A stretch of DNA of 64,000 bases, from contig NZ_JACKSH010000107.1 in assembly GCF_025821625.1 (NCBI RefSeq), forward strand, positions 24,900 through 88,899, read 5' to 3'. Position numbers and translations under genes: made by a program. Positions 25,914 to 35,318 of this stretch are shown piece after piece. Within the stretch, counting starts at the first letter, position 1; every line of letters starts with the position of its first letter. The notes beneath the pieces were generated by a model. That model saw only the letters and a program-made list of their open reading frames with translations. It did not search any database and was not told the origin of the DNA. This DNA is from Mycolicibacterium pyrenivorans (GTDB lineage Bacteria > Actinomycetota > Actinomycetes > Mycobacteriales > Mycobacteriaceae).

Positions 25914-27092
25914 CTAGGAGACCTCGGTGGGCTGGTCGGCGGCTTCGGTCTTCTCGGCGTCGCGGGCCTTCAGGTTCTCCTGAACCTCGACGGTCCACTT
26001 CTCGTTGGCCGCGGTGGTGTCGACCTCCATCTCGAAGCGGTCGGTCATCTCGGCCGTGACATCGGCGACGTCGACGTAGAACTGCTGGTACCACCGCCGC
26101 ATCTGGTAGACCGCGCCGTCCTCCTCGACCAGCAGCGGATTGTCGATGCGGGTCTTGTGCTTCCAGATCTCCACGTCCTGCAGAAAGCCCTTGCTGACGC
26201 CGTCGGTGAAGGCGGAGGACAGCTTCTCGGTGGTCGCGTCGTCCATGCCCTTGGGCTTTTCGACCATGACGCCCCACTGCAGGACGAACGAGTCCTGGCT
26301 CACCGGATAGTGGCAGTTGATCAGGATCGACTCGGCCTTGAAGCCGCTGTAGTTGTTGTGCAGCCAGTTGATCATGAACGACGGGCCGAAGTAGCTGGCC
26401 TCCGAGTCCAGGTGCGCCTCGCCGTAGGCGGTGCCCATGTCGCCGACGTCGGGCCTGCCCACGTTGTGCAGGTACTGGCTGGCGATATGGCCCTCGAAGA
26501 CGTTCTTGAAGTACGTCGGCAACCCGAAGTGGATGTAGAAGAAGTGCGCCATGTCGGTGACGTTGTCGATGATCTCGCGGCAGTTGGAGCCCTCGATGAG
26601 CATCGTGTTCCAGCGCCAGTCGGTCCAGTCCTCGCTCGCGAACTCGGGGATCTCGGGGATGCGGACCTCGGGTTGCGGCGGGTTGCCCTCGTGGTCGTGC
26701 CAGACGAACAGCAGTCCGCCGCGCACGTCGGTGTGCCAGGCGCGGGTGCGCGCGAGGCGCGGGGTCCGCTTGGCGTACGGCACCAGCTTGCACTTGCCGT
26801 CGCCGCCCCAGCGCCAGTCGTGGAACGGGCAGGCGACCTCGTCGCCTTTGATGGTGCCCTGCGACAGGTTTCCGCCCATGTGGCGGCAGTAGCCGTCCAG
26901 GATCTTGATCTCGCCCTGCGAGTCGGCGAACACGACCAGCATGGTGCCGAAGATCTCGACGCCATGAGGCTTGCCGTCCCGGTAGTCCTTCACCGGGCCC
27001 AGGCAGTGCCAGCCCCGTGCGTACCGGTCGGGCAGAGTGCCGGTGTCGATCTCGCGAATGTTCGCGGTTCCCGCAGCTGAATCGGTGCTCAC
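25914..27092 (-). CDS. kshA: 3-ketosteroid 9-alpha-hydroxylase oxygenase component KshA
   Basis: 392 residues from GTG 27092 (RBS GGGAGG). Rieske [2Fe-2S] ligands C69-x-H71 and C88-x2-H91 (YCRHM ... CPFHDWRW). Mononuclear-iron His183 and His188 in DMAHFFYIHF. KshA hydroxylates C9 of androstadienedione-type steroids; with KstD this opens ring B. The reductase KshB is not in the window. A KstR-type box lies 29 nt upstream. A longer upstream frame exists but lacks homology. Confidence 0.95.
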   Translation of the reverse strand: MSTDSAAGTANIREIDTGTLPDRYARGWHCLGPVKDYRDGKPHGVEIFGTMLVVFADSQGEIKILDGYCRHMGGNLSQGTIKGDEVACPFHDWRWGGDGKCKLVPYAKRTPRLARTRAWHTDVRGGLLFVWHDHEGNPPQPEVRIPEIPEFASEDWTDWRWNTMLIEGSNCREIIDNVTDMAHFFYIHFGLPTYFKNVFEGHIASQYLHNVGRPDVGDMGTAYGEAHLDSEASYFGPSFMINWLHNNYSGFKAESILINCHYPVSQDSFVLQWGVMVEKPKGMDDATTEKLSSAFTDGVSKGFLQDVEIWKHKTRIDNPLLVEEDGAVYQMRRWYQQFYVDVADVTAEMTDRFEMEVDTTAANEKWTVEVQENLKARDAEKTEAADQPTEVS

Positions 27093-27121
27093 CTGTGGCC
27101 TCCCAACAAAGTGTCTCGAAT

Positions 27122-27135
27122 TAGAACACGTTACA
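27122..27135. promoter_or_regulatory. KstR-type operator upstream of kshA
   Basis: TAGAACACGTTACA keeps the AACnnGTT core. It lies in the 166-nt gap between kshA and the divergent MFS gene, much nearer to kshA. Confidence 0.8.
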
Positions 27136-27258
27136 GTTTTTGTGGTCGCCCGCGCAATGCAATTGCCGTTTACCTGCGGCAAGTGTTGTGAACGACACTC
27201 TCGTCCCACTTGGATACCCATCTATAGTGGACACAGTGTTCAGGAATAGGTTGGTGCC

Positions 27259-28512
27259 GTGGTGACGGCCTCCGTCGCGGTACAGGCAGCCAGGACGGCG
27301 GCGGGCTCACGGTCGCGAGGCTGGCTCGCGGTCGCGACCGCGACCTTCGCGATCGCCTGGGGCGGCAACGAGTTCACCCCGCTGCTGGTCATGTACCGCA
27401 CGCGTGGCGACTTCTCCCCGCTGGCGGTCGATCTGCTGCTGTTCGCCTACGTGCTCGGCATCGTGCCCGCGCTGCTCATCGGCGGCCCGCTGTCGGACCG
27501 GTTCGGCCGTCGCCGGCTCATGTTGCCTGCGCCGGTGCTCGCCGCGCTCGGGTCGACGATCCTCGCCGCCGGGGCGGACTCCGAGGTGACCCTGGCCGTC
27601 GGCCGGGTTTTCAGCGGGCTGGCCCTCGGGCTTGCGATGGCCGTCGGCGGCAGTTGGATCAAGGAACTGTCCAGCCCGCCGTGGGATGACCGCGACACCG
27701 GCGCCCGTCGCGCCGCGATGAGCCTGACCGCGGGGTTCGGCCTCGGTGCCGGCACTGCAGGCGTGCTCGCGCAGTGGGCCCCGGCGCCGACGGTGCTGTC
27801 CTACGCCGTCAACGTCGCGATGGCGCTGGTGGCCGCCGTGCTGCTCGTCGGCGCCCCGGAGACCCGCGCGCCCCGCCGAAACGGCATTCCGGCAGGGGCG
27901 CGGTCGAACTTTCGCTGCTGGAATGCCGTTTCGGCACCGAATCGGCGGTTCTGGCTTGTCGTCGTTCCCGTCGCCCCGTGGGTGTTCGGTGCGGCGGCGT
28001 CGGCCTACGCGGTGCTGCCCGCGCTGATGACCCACCGCGCTGCGGCCGCTCCGATCGCGTTCTCGGCCCTGCTGTGCGCCGTCACGCTCGGGGTCGGCTT
28101 CGCCGTGCAGCACCTCGGACGGTGCCTGGGCGGCGACGGCCTACGCGGCGTGCTGATCGCGTTGGTGCTGCTGGTGCTCGGCATGGGGATCGCCGCCTGG
28201 GCGGCCTCGGTGCTGACGGTCTGGGCGGCGCTGGCCGCGGCCGCGGTGCTCGGCGCCGGGTACGGCATGGCCCTACTGGCGGGCCTGCAGGAGATCCAAC
28301 ACATCGCCGGTCCCGACGATCTCGCCGGCCTCACCGCGATCTTCTACGGCGTCAGCTACCTCGGTTTCGCGGTGCCCGCCGCCTTGGCTTTCCTGTCGCA
28401 GAGGTGGGCGTGGTTGACCTACCCCGTCATGTTCTCGGCGGGTGGGCTCGCGGCCATCGGGTGCCTGCTCGTCGTGCTCGCGGGAGCGAAGCGCCCGCCG
28501 GCAATAGGCTGA
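27259..28512 (+). CDS. MFS transporter carrying an in-frame palindromic insertion
   Basis: 417 residues, about 12 transmembrane helices. The MFS signature GGPLSDRFGRRRLMLP lies between TM2 and TM3. The central cytoplasmic loop (after LLVGAPETRAP) contains about 21 residues (RNGIPAGARSNFRCWNAVSA) encoded by a 61-bp inverted-repeat element at 27875-27935. The frame is kept and the insertion falls in the loop that tolerates length change. Substrate unknown. Start GTG 27259; divergent from kshA, and overlapping in spacing with the TetR gene that follows 4 nt later, which probably regulates it. Confidence 0.88.
   Translation: MVTASVAVQAARTAAGSRSRGWLAVATATFAIAWGGNEFTPLLVMYRTRGDFSPLAVDLLLFAYVLGIVPALLIGGPLSDRFGRRRLMLPAPVLAALGSTILAAGADSEVTLAVGRVFSGLALGLAMAVGGSWIKELSSPPWDDRDTGARRAAMSLTAGFGLGAGTAGVLAQWAPAPTVLSYAVNVAMALVAAVLLVGAPETRAPRRNGIPAGARSNFRCWNAVSAPNRRFWLVVVPVAPWVFGAAASAYAVLPALMTHRAAAAPIAFSALLCAVTLGVGFAVQHLGRCLGGDGLRGVLIALVLLVLGMGIAAWAASVLTVWAALAAAAVLGAGYGMALLAGLQEIQHIAGPDDLAGLTAIFYGVSYLGFAVPAALAFLSQRWAWLTYPVMFSAGGLAAIGCLLVVLAGAKRPPAIG
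27875..27935. repeat. 61-bp palindromic element, copy A (inside the MFS gene)
   Basis: Left arm GCCGAAACGGCATTCCGGCA(G) at 27875-27895, 18-nt loop, right arm at 27914-27935 reading GCTGCTGGAATGCCGTTTCG(GC). The arms pair over about 20 bp with one mismatch. Same length, loop size and arm core (GCATTCC/GGAATGC) as the element at 29119-29179, but with compensated differences in the outer stem. Confidence 0.85.
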
Positions 28513-28516
28513 GCCC

Positions 28517-29110
28517 GTGGGCCCGACCCGAGACCCGGCCCGCCGCGGCCGCCCGCGCAGTCAGGCCGCGCGCACAGCGGTGCTCAGAGCCGCCGCAGAC
28601 CTCGCGCTCGACGGCGGCCCCGCGGCGGCGACAGTCGAGGCGATCGCCAAGCGTGCCCAGGTGAGCCGCACGACGATCTACAAATGGTGGCCGTCCGCGG
28701 CCGCGATCGTTCTCGAGGGCCTGCTCGACACGGTGCGCGATTCCATCACCCGGCCACCGGGCAGCACGGCGGTGGAGGCCGTCACGCATCACGTCGGCTC
28801 GCTCAACTCCATCCTGGCCGACCCTGCCGTCGGTCCGTTGCTGCGCAACGTGATCGCGGCATCGCCGGCGGACCCCGCCATCGAACGGGCGCTGCTCGAC
28901 CAGTGGATCACGCCGCGTCGCGCAGCCGTGGCGGCGACGTTGCGCGAGGCCGTCGACCGCGGCGAACTATCCGCCGACGTGGATATCGAGGTGGCCGTCG
29001 ACGCTTTGGTGTCGCCGCCGTATTACCGGCTCGTGTTCGGGATGGCGCCGCTTGACGGCGACGCGGTGCTGCGGCTGGTGCAGACGGTGTGGCAGGGCTG
29101 CCGCCGCTGA
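28517..29110 (+). CDS. TetR-family transcriptional regulator
   Basis: 197 residues from GTG 28517. N-terminal TetR HTH (AAADLALDGGPAAATVEAIAKRAQVSRTTIYKWW), the rest an all-helical ligand domain (PSAAAIVLEGLLDTV ... ADPAIERALLDQW). It starts 4 nt after the MFS gene, the usual arrangement of a local efflux regulator. This is not KstR: position and sequence both differ. Ligand unknown. Confidence 0.9.
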   Translation: MGPTRDPARRGRPRSQAARTAVLRAAADLALDGGPAAATVEAIAKRAQVSRTTIYKWWPSAAAIVLEGLLDTVRDSITRPPGSTAVEAVTHHVGSLNSILADPAVGPLLRNVIAASPADPAIERALLDQWITPRRAAVAATLREAVDRGELSADVDIEVAVDALVSPPYYRLVFGMAPLDGDAVLRLVQTVWQGCRR

Positions 29111-29118
29111 GCCTCCGC

Positions 29119-29179
29119 GCCGGAATTGCATTCCTGCAGCGATTTTCCGAGAAGCGTGCTGCTGGAATGCAATTCCGGC
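29119..29179. repeat. 61-bp palindromic element, copy B (intergenic)
   Basis: Left arm GCCGGAATTGCATTCCTGCA(G) at 29119-29139, 18-nt loop, right arm 29158-29179 with GGAATGCAATTCCGGC. It lies in the 80-nt gap between the convergent TetR and LLM genes, where the hairpin could also terminate transcription from both sides. Confidence 0.85.
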
Positions 29180-29190
29180 GAGTATTGGAA

Positions 29191-30077
29191 TTAGGCGTCC
29201 TGCCAGCCCGAGTGGATGTAGGTGTCGGCGAACCGCTTGAGCGAGTCCTTCTTCTTCTCGATCGGCGCGTCGAAACCCAGTCCGTCGAAAACCCAGGGGA
29301 TGACGATGTTGTCGGTCACGCCTGCCTGGGCCAGCTCGCGGTGGCCGTCGACGCCGAACTTGTCGATGCACACCGCCTGGAACTCGAACGGCTCGTCGGC
29401 GCGGCCATACTCGGCCCGAAGCGCGTTGAGTTTCGCGATCGTCTCGGCCAGCTGGTCGCCCGTCATCATCGCGCTGGTCCAGCCGTCACCGACGCGGGCC
29501 GCCCGCTTGAGCGCCACCTCGGTGTGCCCGCCGACGTAGAACGGGACGGGCTTGCTCGGCGCCGGGCTCATCTGAAGCCGATCGAAGTCGTAGAACTCGC
29601 CGTGGAACTCGACCATGCCGCCGCCGAGGACCAGCTTGATCACCTCGATCATCTCGTCGACCCGCTTGCCGCGCTTGGCGTACGGCACGCCGCACCATTC
29701 GAATTCCTCAGGTGCCCAGCCGATCCCGACGCCGAACCCGAACCGGTTGCCGGTCAGGTTGGCCACCGACCCGACCTGCCTGGCCAGCAGCAGCGCGTTG
29801 CGCGAGCCGAGCTTCATCACGTTGGTGTAGAAGCGCAGCGTCGACGTCACCGCGCCCATCGCGCCTGCGGCGATGAGCGGGTCCACCCACGGGGTGTCCT
29901 CGTCCCACATCCGGGAGCCGTCGGGCGTGTAGGGGTAGTCCGCAGCCTGCTTCTCCATGTAGAACAGCGAATCCGGCAACGCGATCGAGTCGAAGCCGAC
30001 TTCCTCCGCGGTCCTCGCAATCTCGACGAGCTGGTCGACCGGGCCCATCGCGACACTGCAGGTGTACTGCATTCGCG

Positions 30078-30081
<4 letters not shown>
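29191..30081 (-). CDS. LLM-class F420-dependent oxidoreductase
   Basis: 296 residues of the luciferase-like monooxygenase fold (QLVEIARTAEEVGFDSIALPD; GNRFGFGVGIGWAPEEFEWCG; PVPFYVGGHTEVALKRAARVGDGW). In mycobacteria such enzymes generally use F420. Its ATG overlaps the ltp3 stop (ATGA), making it the last gene of a DUF35-ltp4-ltp3-LLM operon. A role in reducing or oxidising a sterol intermediate is inferred from the operon. Confidence 0.87.
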
Positions 30082-31267
<1,186 letters not shown>

Positions 31268-31268
<1 letters not shown>

Positions 31269-32332
31269 TACTTCCCCTCCAGGACTGCGACCAGGTTCTG
31301 TTGCAGCGCAGGCCCGCTCGTGGCGTGGGCCAGCACCCGCGACGCGTTGCCCTCGAAGATGTGCCGGGCGGCGAAGCCGATGCGCTCCAGACCCGCCGAG
31401 AACATCGGGTTGGCCGCGAGCGCACCGCCGGACGGGTTGATCCTCGTGGAGCCGGTGAGTCCGATGGCCTCTTTGAGGATCAGCTGCTGATGGCTGAACG
31501 GCGCGTACAGCTCCGCGATCTCGATGGAGGACCTGTCTCCTCCGGTGGCGGCCTGCGCCGAGGCCGCCGTCGACGGGGAAGTGGTCAGATCGCGGGCGCC
31601 CAGCACCGGGGTCTCGATCCGGTGCTCGATCCCGGTGATCCACGCCGGGCGCTCCCGCAGTTCACGGGCCCGGTCTCCGGAGGCGAGCACGATCGCCGAC
31701 GCGCCGTCGGTGATCGGGGCGATGTCGTGGCGGCGCAGCGGATCGGCGAAATACGGGCGCTCCAACAGTTCCTCGACACTGCTCGCCGGCTCCACCGAGT
31801 CGGTGCGCGGGCAGGCCGTCATCGCATCCAGCGCCACCTGCGCCATCTGCTCCGCGGTCCACTTGCCCGAGTCGAGTCCGAACCGGGCCTGCAACCCGGC
31901 CATGCTGACCGAGTCGGGCCACAACGGTGCGACGGTGTAGGGGTCGGTCTGCAGGGCGAGGACCCGGCGCAGGATGCCCGCCGAGGACTTGCCGAAGCCG
32001 TAGACCAGCGCGGTGTCGATCTCCCCGGTGAGGAGTTTGATGTATGCCTCGTACAGCGCCCACGCCGCGTCCATCTCCACGTGCGACTCGTTGATCGGCG
32101 GCACTGCACCGATGGAGTCGATCGCCGAGATGAACGAGAATGCCCGGCCGGCGAGGTAATCCGACGAACCCGAGCACCAGAAGCCGATGTCGGTCTGCTT
32201 GAGACCGAGCTCGGCGTAGATCTCGGCGAAACACGGCATCAGCATCTCGACGCCGTTGGTGGTGCCGTCGGTGCGGCGCACGTGTGGTGCGTGTGCGAAC
32301 CCCACCACCGCTACTTCGTTTTCCAAAGCCAT
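31268..32332 (-). CDS. ltp4: Thiolase-fold lipid-transfer protein Ltp4
   Basis: 354 residues starting MALENEVAVVGFAHAPHVRR. Thiolase-like: GFWCSGSSDYLAGRAFSF, APITDGASAIVLASGDRA, INPSGGALAANPMFSAGLER. It is the partner of Ltp3 and the DUF35 protein in one operon (14 nt after the DUF35 stop). It probably forms the second aldolase subunit for branched-sterol side chains; the exact substrate cannot be told from sequence. Confidence 0.9.
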
Positions 32333-32346
32333 GTGTCTATACGCCT

Positions 32347-33351
32347 TTACAGGTGCTTCTTGTAGGTGTCGTAGTCGGCGTCGGGCTCACCCGTCGGCCG
32401 GAAGTACTCGATGTTGTCGATGCCAAGGCCCCACTCCTCGCGGGGCTTCCACACGGCTTTCACCCGCATGCCCATACGGACCTGGTCGGCGGCGATATCC
32501 GCGACAAGATGCAGGACGGGGATGTCCGCGCCGTCGAGCAACACGTAGGCCGCGACGTACGGCGGCTTGATCCGCTGCCCGGCGAACGGGATGTTGATGA
32601 TCGCGAACGTCGTCACCGTGCCCTCGTCGGACAGTTCGATGAACTCGTCGAGCTGCTGGCCGGTGGCCGGATCCGCTTCGCGGGCAGGGAAGTACACCTT
32701 CCCTTTTTCGCCATCCCGGCCAGTTGTCCGGCCGCCCAGGAGCTTGCCCTGCTCCAGCGCGCGCAGGAAGGCGCTCTCGGGAAGCGATGCGGTGTGCTGG
32801 ATCTCGATGCTGCTCGGCGACACCTGGATCGTCACCGGGTCCAGCCCCTCGGCCGGAGCCGGCACCTCCTCGGCCTGATCGCCCAGCGTGAAGTAGGCGA
32901 TGTCGGTGATCGCGCCGACTGTCTCGTCCACCCAGTGCGCGTGCACGCGCGCGCCGGTGCTGATCGCGTCCGACGACTCGGCGTCGACCGCGTGCAGCAG
33001 GGGAGTGTCGGCCCCGTCGAGACGGATCAGCGCCCACGCGAACGGACGGTCCAGCGGCTGCCCCTCCAGGGGTACCGACTGCCACGTCCACGACACGACG
33101 GTGCCGACACTTTCCACCGGTACGATCTGCGTCAATTGTTCGTAGGTGACAGGGTCGTACTCGGCAGGCGGAACAAGCACCCGCCCATCCGACCCGCGCA
33201 CCCCGACAATGCGTCGCTCGCGCAGAGCGGTGAAGAACTCGCCGAGGAGTGGTCCTACTGAACGGGTGTAGTCGAACGAAAGCTTCAGCGGCGCCGAAAG
33301 TGGCCGCTCATGGGGATCGATCTGCACCGGGCTGCTTTGGCTGGTGGTCAC
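32347..33351 (-). CDS. Tandem DUF35 OB-fold protein, partner of Ltp3/Ltp4 (Rv3521-like)
   Basis: 334 residues from GTG 33351 (MTTSQSSPVQIDPHERPLSA). Two related halves: each has an OB-type stretch (ESVGTVVSWTWQSVPLEGQP and EGTVTTFAIINIPFAGQRIK) followed by a hydrophobic GADxPLLH or GADIPVLH beta segment. By analogy with the ChsH2 DUF35 domain and Ltp2 it should hold the steroid-CoA for the thiolase-fold aldolases encoded next. It heads the operon, 9 nt behind a KstR-type palindrome. Confidence 0.87.
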   Translation of the reverse strand: MTTSQSSPVQIDPHERPLSAPLKLSFDYTRSVGPLLGEFFTALRERRIVGVRGSDGRVLVPPAEYDPVTYEQLTQIVPVESVGTVVSWTWQSVPLEGQPLDRPFAWALIRLDGADTPLLHAVDAESSDAISTGARVHAHWVDETVGAITDIAYFTLGDQAEEVPAPAEGLDPVTIQVSPSSIEIQHTASLPESAFLRALEQGKLLGGRTTGRDGEKGKVYFPAREADPATGQQLDEFIELSDEGTVTTFAIINIPFAGQRIKPPYVAAYVLLDGADIPVLHLVADIAADQVRMGMRVKAVWKPREEWGLGIDNIEYFRPTGEPDADYDTYKKHL

Positions 33352-33360
33352 GGCATCGAG

Positions 33361-33374
33361 TAGAACAGGTTCTA
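33361..33374. promoter_or_regulatory. KstR-type operator between the DUF35 operon and the LLM gene
   Basis: TAGAACAGGTTCTA has matching arms around a non-symmetric centre. It is 9 nt from the DUF35 start on one side and 35 nt from the LLM start on the other. Confidence 0.82.
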
Positions 33375-33409
33375 AGTTTCGTTTCAAGGACGCGTCGAGA
33401 GGTAGCCGA

Positions 33410-34441
33410 ATGAAGCTCGGTCTTCAGTTGGGATATTGGGGCGCGCAGCCGCCGACCGACCACGCGGAACTGGTCGCCACCGCCGAGGGAGTCGGCTTCG
33501 ACACCGTCTTCACCGCCGAGGCGTGGGGCTCGGATGCCTACACGCCGCTGGCGTGGTGGGGGCGTGAGACGACCAGGATGCGGCTGGGCACCTCGGTCAT
33601 CCAGCTGTCCGCGCGCACCCCTACGGCGTGCGCGATGGCGGCGCTGACCCTCGACCACCTCTCGGGCGGCAGGCACATCCTCGGTCTCGGGGTGTCCGGG
33701 CCGCAGGTCGTCGAGGGCTGGTACGGGCAGAAGTTCCCCAAGCCGCTGGCCCGCACCCGCGAGTACGTCGGAATCCTGCGCCAGGTGTGGGCACGCGAGG
33801 CCCCGGTGCACAGCGACGGCCCGCACTACCCCTTACCGCTGACCGGCGAGGGCACCACGGGCCTGGGCAAGAACCTCAAACCGATCACCCATCCGCTGCG
33901 CGCCGACATCCCGGTGATGCTGGGCGCCGAGGGACCCAAGAACGTCGCGCTCGCCGCGGAGATCTGCGACGGGTGGCTGCCGATCTTCTACTCCCCGCGC
34001 ATCGCGGGCATGTACAACGAGTGGCTCGACGAGGGGTTCGCGCGTCCCGGCGCCCGCCGGACGCGGGAGACGTTCGAGATCTGCGCGACGGCGCAGGTCG
34101 TCGTCACCGACGACCGCCCGGCGATCATGGAGCTGATGAAGCCGCACCTGGCGCTCTACATGGGTGGGATGGGCGCCGAGGACACCAACTTCCACGCCGA
34201 CGTCTACCGCCGCATGGGCTACGCCGAGGTCGTCGACGACGTCACGAAGCTCTTTAGGTCCGACCGCAAGGACGAGGCGGCCAAGGTGATCCCCGACGAA
34301 CTCGTCGACGACTCAGCGATCGTCGGCGACCTGGCCTACGTGCAGGAACAGATCAAGGCGTGGGAAGCCTCCGGGGTCACCATGATGGTCGTCGGCGCCC
34401 GCTCGCCCGAACAGATCCGCGATCTGGCCGGCCTCGTGTAG
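33410..34441 (+). CDS. LLM-class F420-dependent oxidoreductase (Rv3520c-like)
   Basis: 343 residues from ATG 33410 (MKLGLQLGYWGAQPPTDHAE, RBS GAGAGG). F420-LLM features: TRMRLGTSVIQLSARTPTACA, LSGGRHILGLGVSGPQVVEG, PVMLGAEGPKNVALAAEICDG. Same family as the enzyme at 29.2 kb but clearly a different subfamily. Divergent from the DUF35-ltp4-ltp3 operon across a shared KstR-type site, as Rv3520c is from Rv3521. Physiological substrate unknown. Confidence 0.88.
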   Translation: MKLGLQLGYWGAQPPTDHAELVATAEGVGFDTVFTAEAWGSDAYTPLAWWGRETTRMRLGTSVIQLSARTPTACAMAALTLDHLSGGRHILGLGVSGPQVVEGWYGQKFPKPLARTREYVGILRQVWAREAPVHSDGPHYPLPLTGEGTTGLGKNLKPITHPLRADIPVMLGAEGPKNVALAAEICDGWLPIFYSPRIAGMYNEWLDEGFARPGARRTRETFEICATAQVVVTDDRPAIMELMKPHLALYMGGMGAEDTNFHADVYRRMGYAEVVDDVTKLFRSDRKDEAAKVIPDELVDDSAIVGDLAYVQEQIKAWEASGVTMMVVGARSPEQIRDLAGLV

Positions 34442-34460
34442 ACACTTCTTGCAGCTTGTC

Positions 34461-34474
34461 TAGAACACGTTCTA
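34461..34474. promoter_or_regulatory. KstR-type operator, perfect palindrome, upstream of the ADC-family gene
   Basis: TAGAACACGTTCTA ends 10 nt before the GTG start at 34485. Confidence 0.85.
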
Positions 34475-34484
34475 GATTGAGGGT

Positions 34485-35264
34485 GTGACCGACGCCACTG
34501 AGTCTTCGCGCGAGCGCTCATCCGACCCCACTTCCCAGCACACCATCGCCGGCACCGTGCTCACCATGCCGGTCCGGGTGCGCACCGCCCACCAGCACAC
34601 GGCCATGTTCGTCGTGGACGCCGACGCCGCGCAGCGGATGATCGACTACAGCGGGCTGCGGGTGTGCCGCTTCGGCAGGGGCGACCGCCGGGCGCTGGTG
34701 GTGCTGATGCTGATGCGCTACGAGGACACCGATCTCGGCCAGTACTACGAGTACGGCACCAACGTCATGGTGAACCCGCCGGGCACCCCGGCATCGGAAG
34801 CGACCGGGTTGCGCGCGCTGCAATCGGCGGGCGCGTTCGTCCACCACCTTCCCGTCGACCAGTCGTTCACGTTGGAGGCGGGCCGGACGCTCTGGGGCTA
34901 TCCGAAGGTGATGGCCGACTTCACCGTCCGCAACGGGCGGCGGTTCGGGTTCGACGTCAGCATCGACGGACAACTGGCGGTCGGCATGGAGTTCAGCCCC
35001 GGGCTGCCCGTGCCCGCGGCGTTCACCTCGCGCAAGCAGGTGCACAACACCTACTCCCATCTCGACGGCGTGACCCGCGAGACGGCGGGGGAGATGTTGC
35101 TGACCGCGGTGCGGTATCGGCCCGGCGGCGTCGAGCTGCGGCTCGGTGACCATCCCTACGCGGCCGAGCTGGCCGCCCTCGGCTTGCCGAAACGTGCGCT
35201 GATGTCCAGTTCGGCTGGCAATGTCGACATGACTTTCGGCAATGCCCGCGTGATTTCTCAGTGA
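34485..35264 (+). CDS. Acetoacetate decarboxylase-family protein (Rv3519-like)
   Basis: 259 residues from GTG 34485. The fold is visible from TIAGTVLTMPVRVRTAHQHT through YYEYGTNVMVNPPG and TLWGYPKVMADFTV (the Lys here is in the place of the family's Schiff-base lysine region) to a C-terminal beta stretch. Enzymes of this family use a lysine Schiff base for decarboxylation or aldol-type chemistry; the sterol-locus substrate is not known. The first ~12 residues (ESSRERSSD) are encoded by an inverted copy of the 20-bp repeat, so the N-terminus may have been extended by insertion. It is followed by cyp142. Confidence 0.8.
   Translation: MTDATESSRERSSDPTSQHTIAGTVLTMPVRVRTAHQHTAMFVVDADAAQRMIDYSGLRVCRFGRGDRRALVVLMLMRYEDTDLGQYYEYGTNVMVNPPGTPASEATGLRALQSAGAFVHHLPVDQSFTLEAGRTLWGYPKVMADFTVRNGRRFGFDVSIDGQLAVGMEFSPGLPVPAAFTSRKQVHNTYSHLDGVTRETAGEMLLTAVRYRPGGVELRLGDHPYAAELAALGLPKRALMSSSAGNVDMTFGNARVISQ
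34503..34522 (-). repeat. Copy 2 of the 20-bp interspersed repeat (inverted)
   Basis: TCTTCGCGCGAGCGCTCATC is the exact reverse complement of the copy at 36111-36130. It lies within the first codons of the ADC-family gene. Confidence 0.85.
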
Positions 35265-35309
35265 CCCCCGAACAGCAGTGACCACCGAACAGCAGTGACT
35301 ACCGAACCC
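35259..35309 (+). repeat. Three 17-bp tandem repeats before cyp142
   Basis: Units CAGTGACCCCCGAACAG (35259-35275), CAGTGACCACCGAACAG (35276-35292) and CAGTGACTACCGAACCC (35293-35309). The first holds the stop codon of the ADC-family gene, and the array ends 9 nt before the cyp142 ATG. Being 17 bp, each unit puts its GTGA in a different frame. Confidence 0.85.
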
Positions 35310-35318
35310 AGGAGCGCC

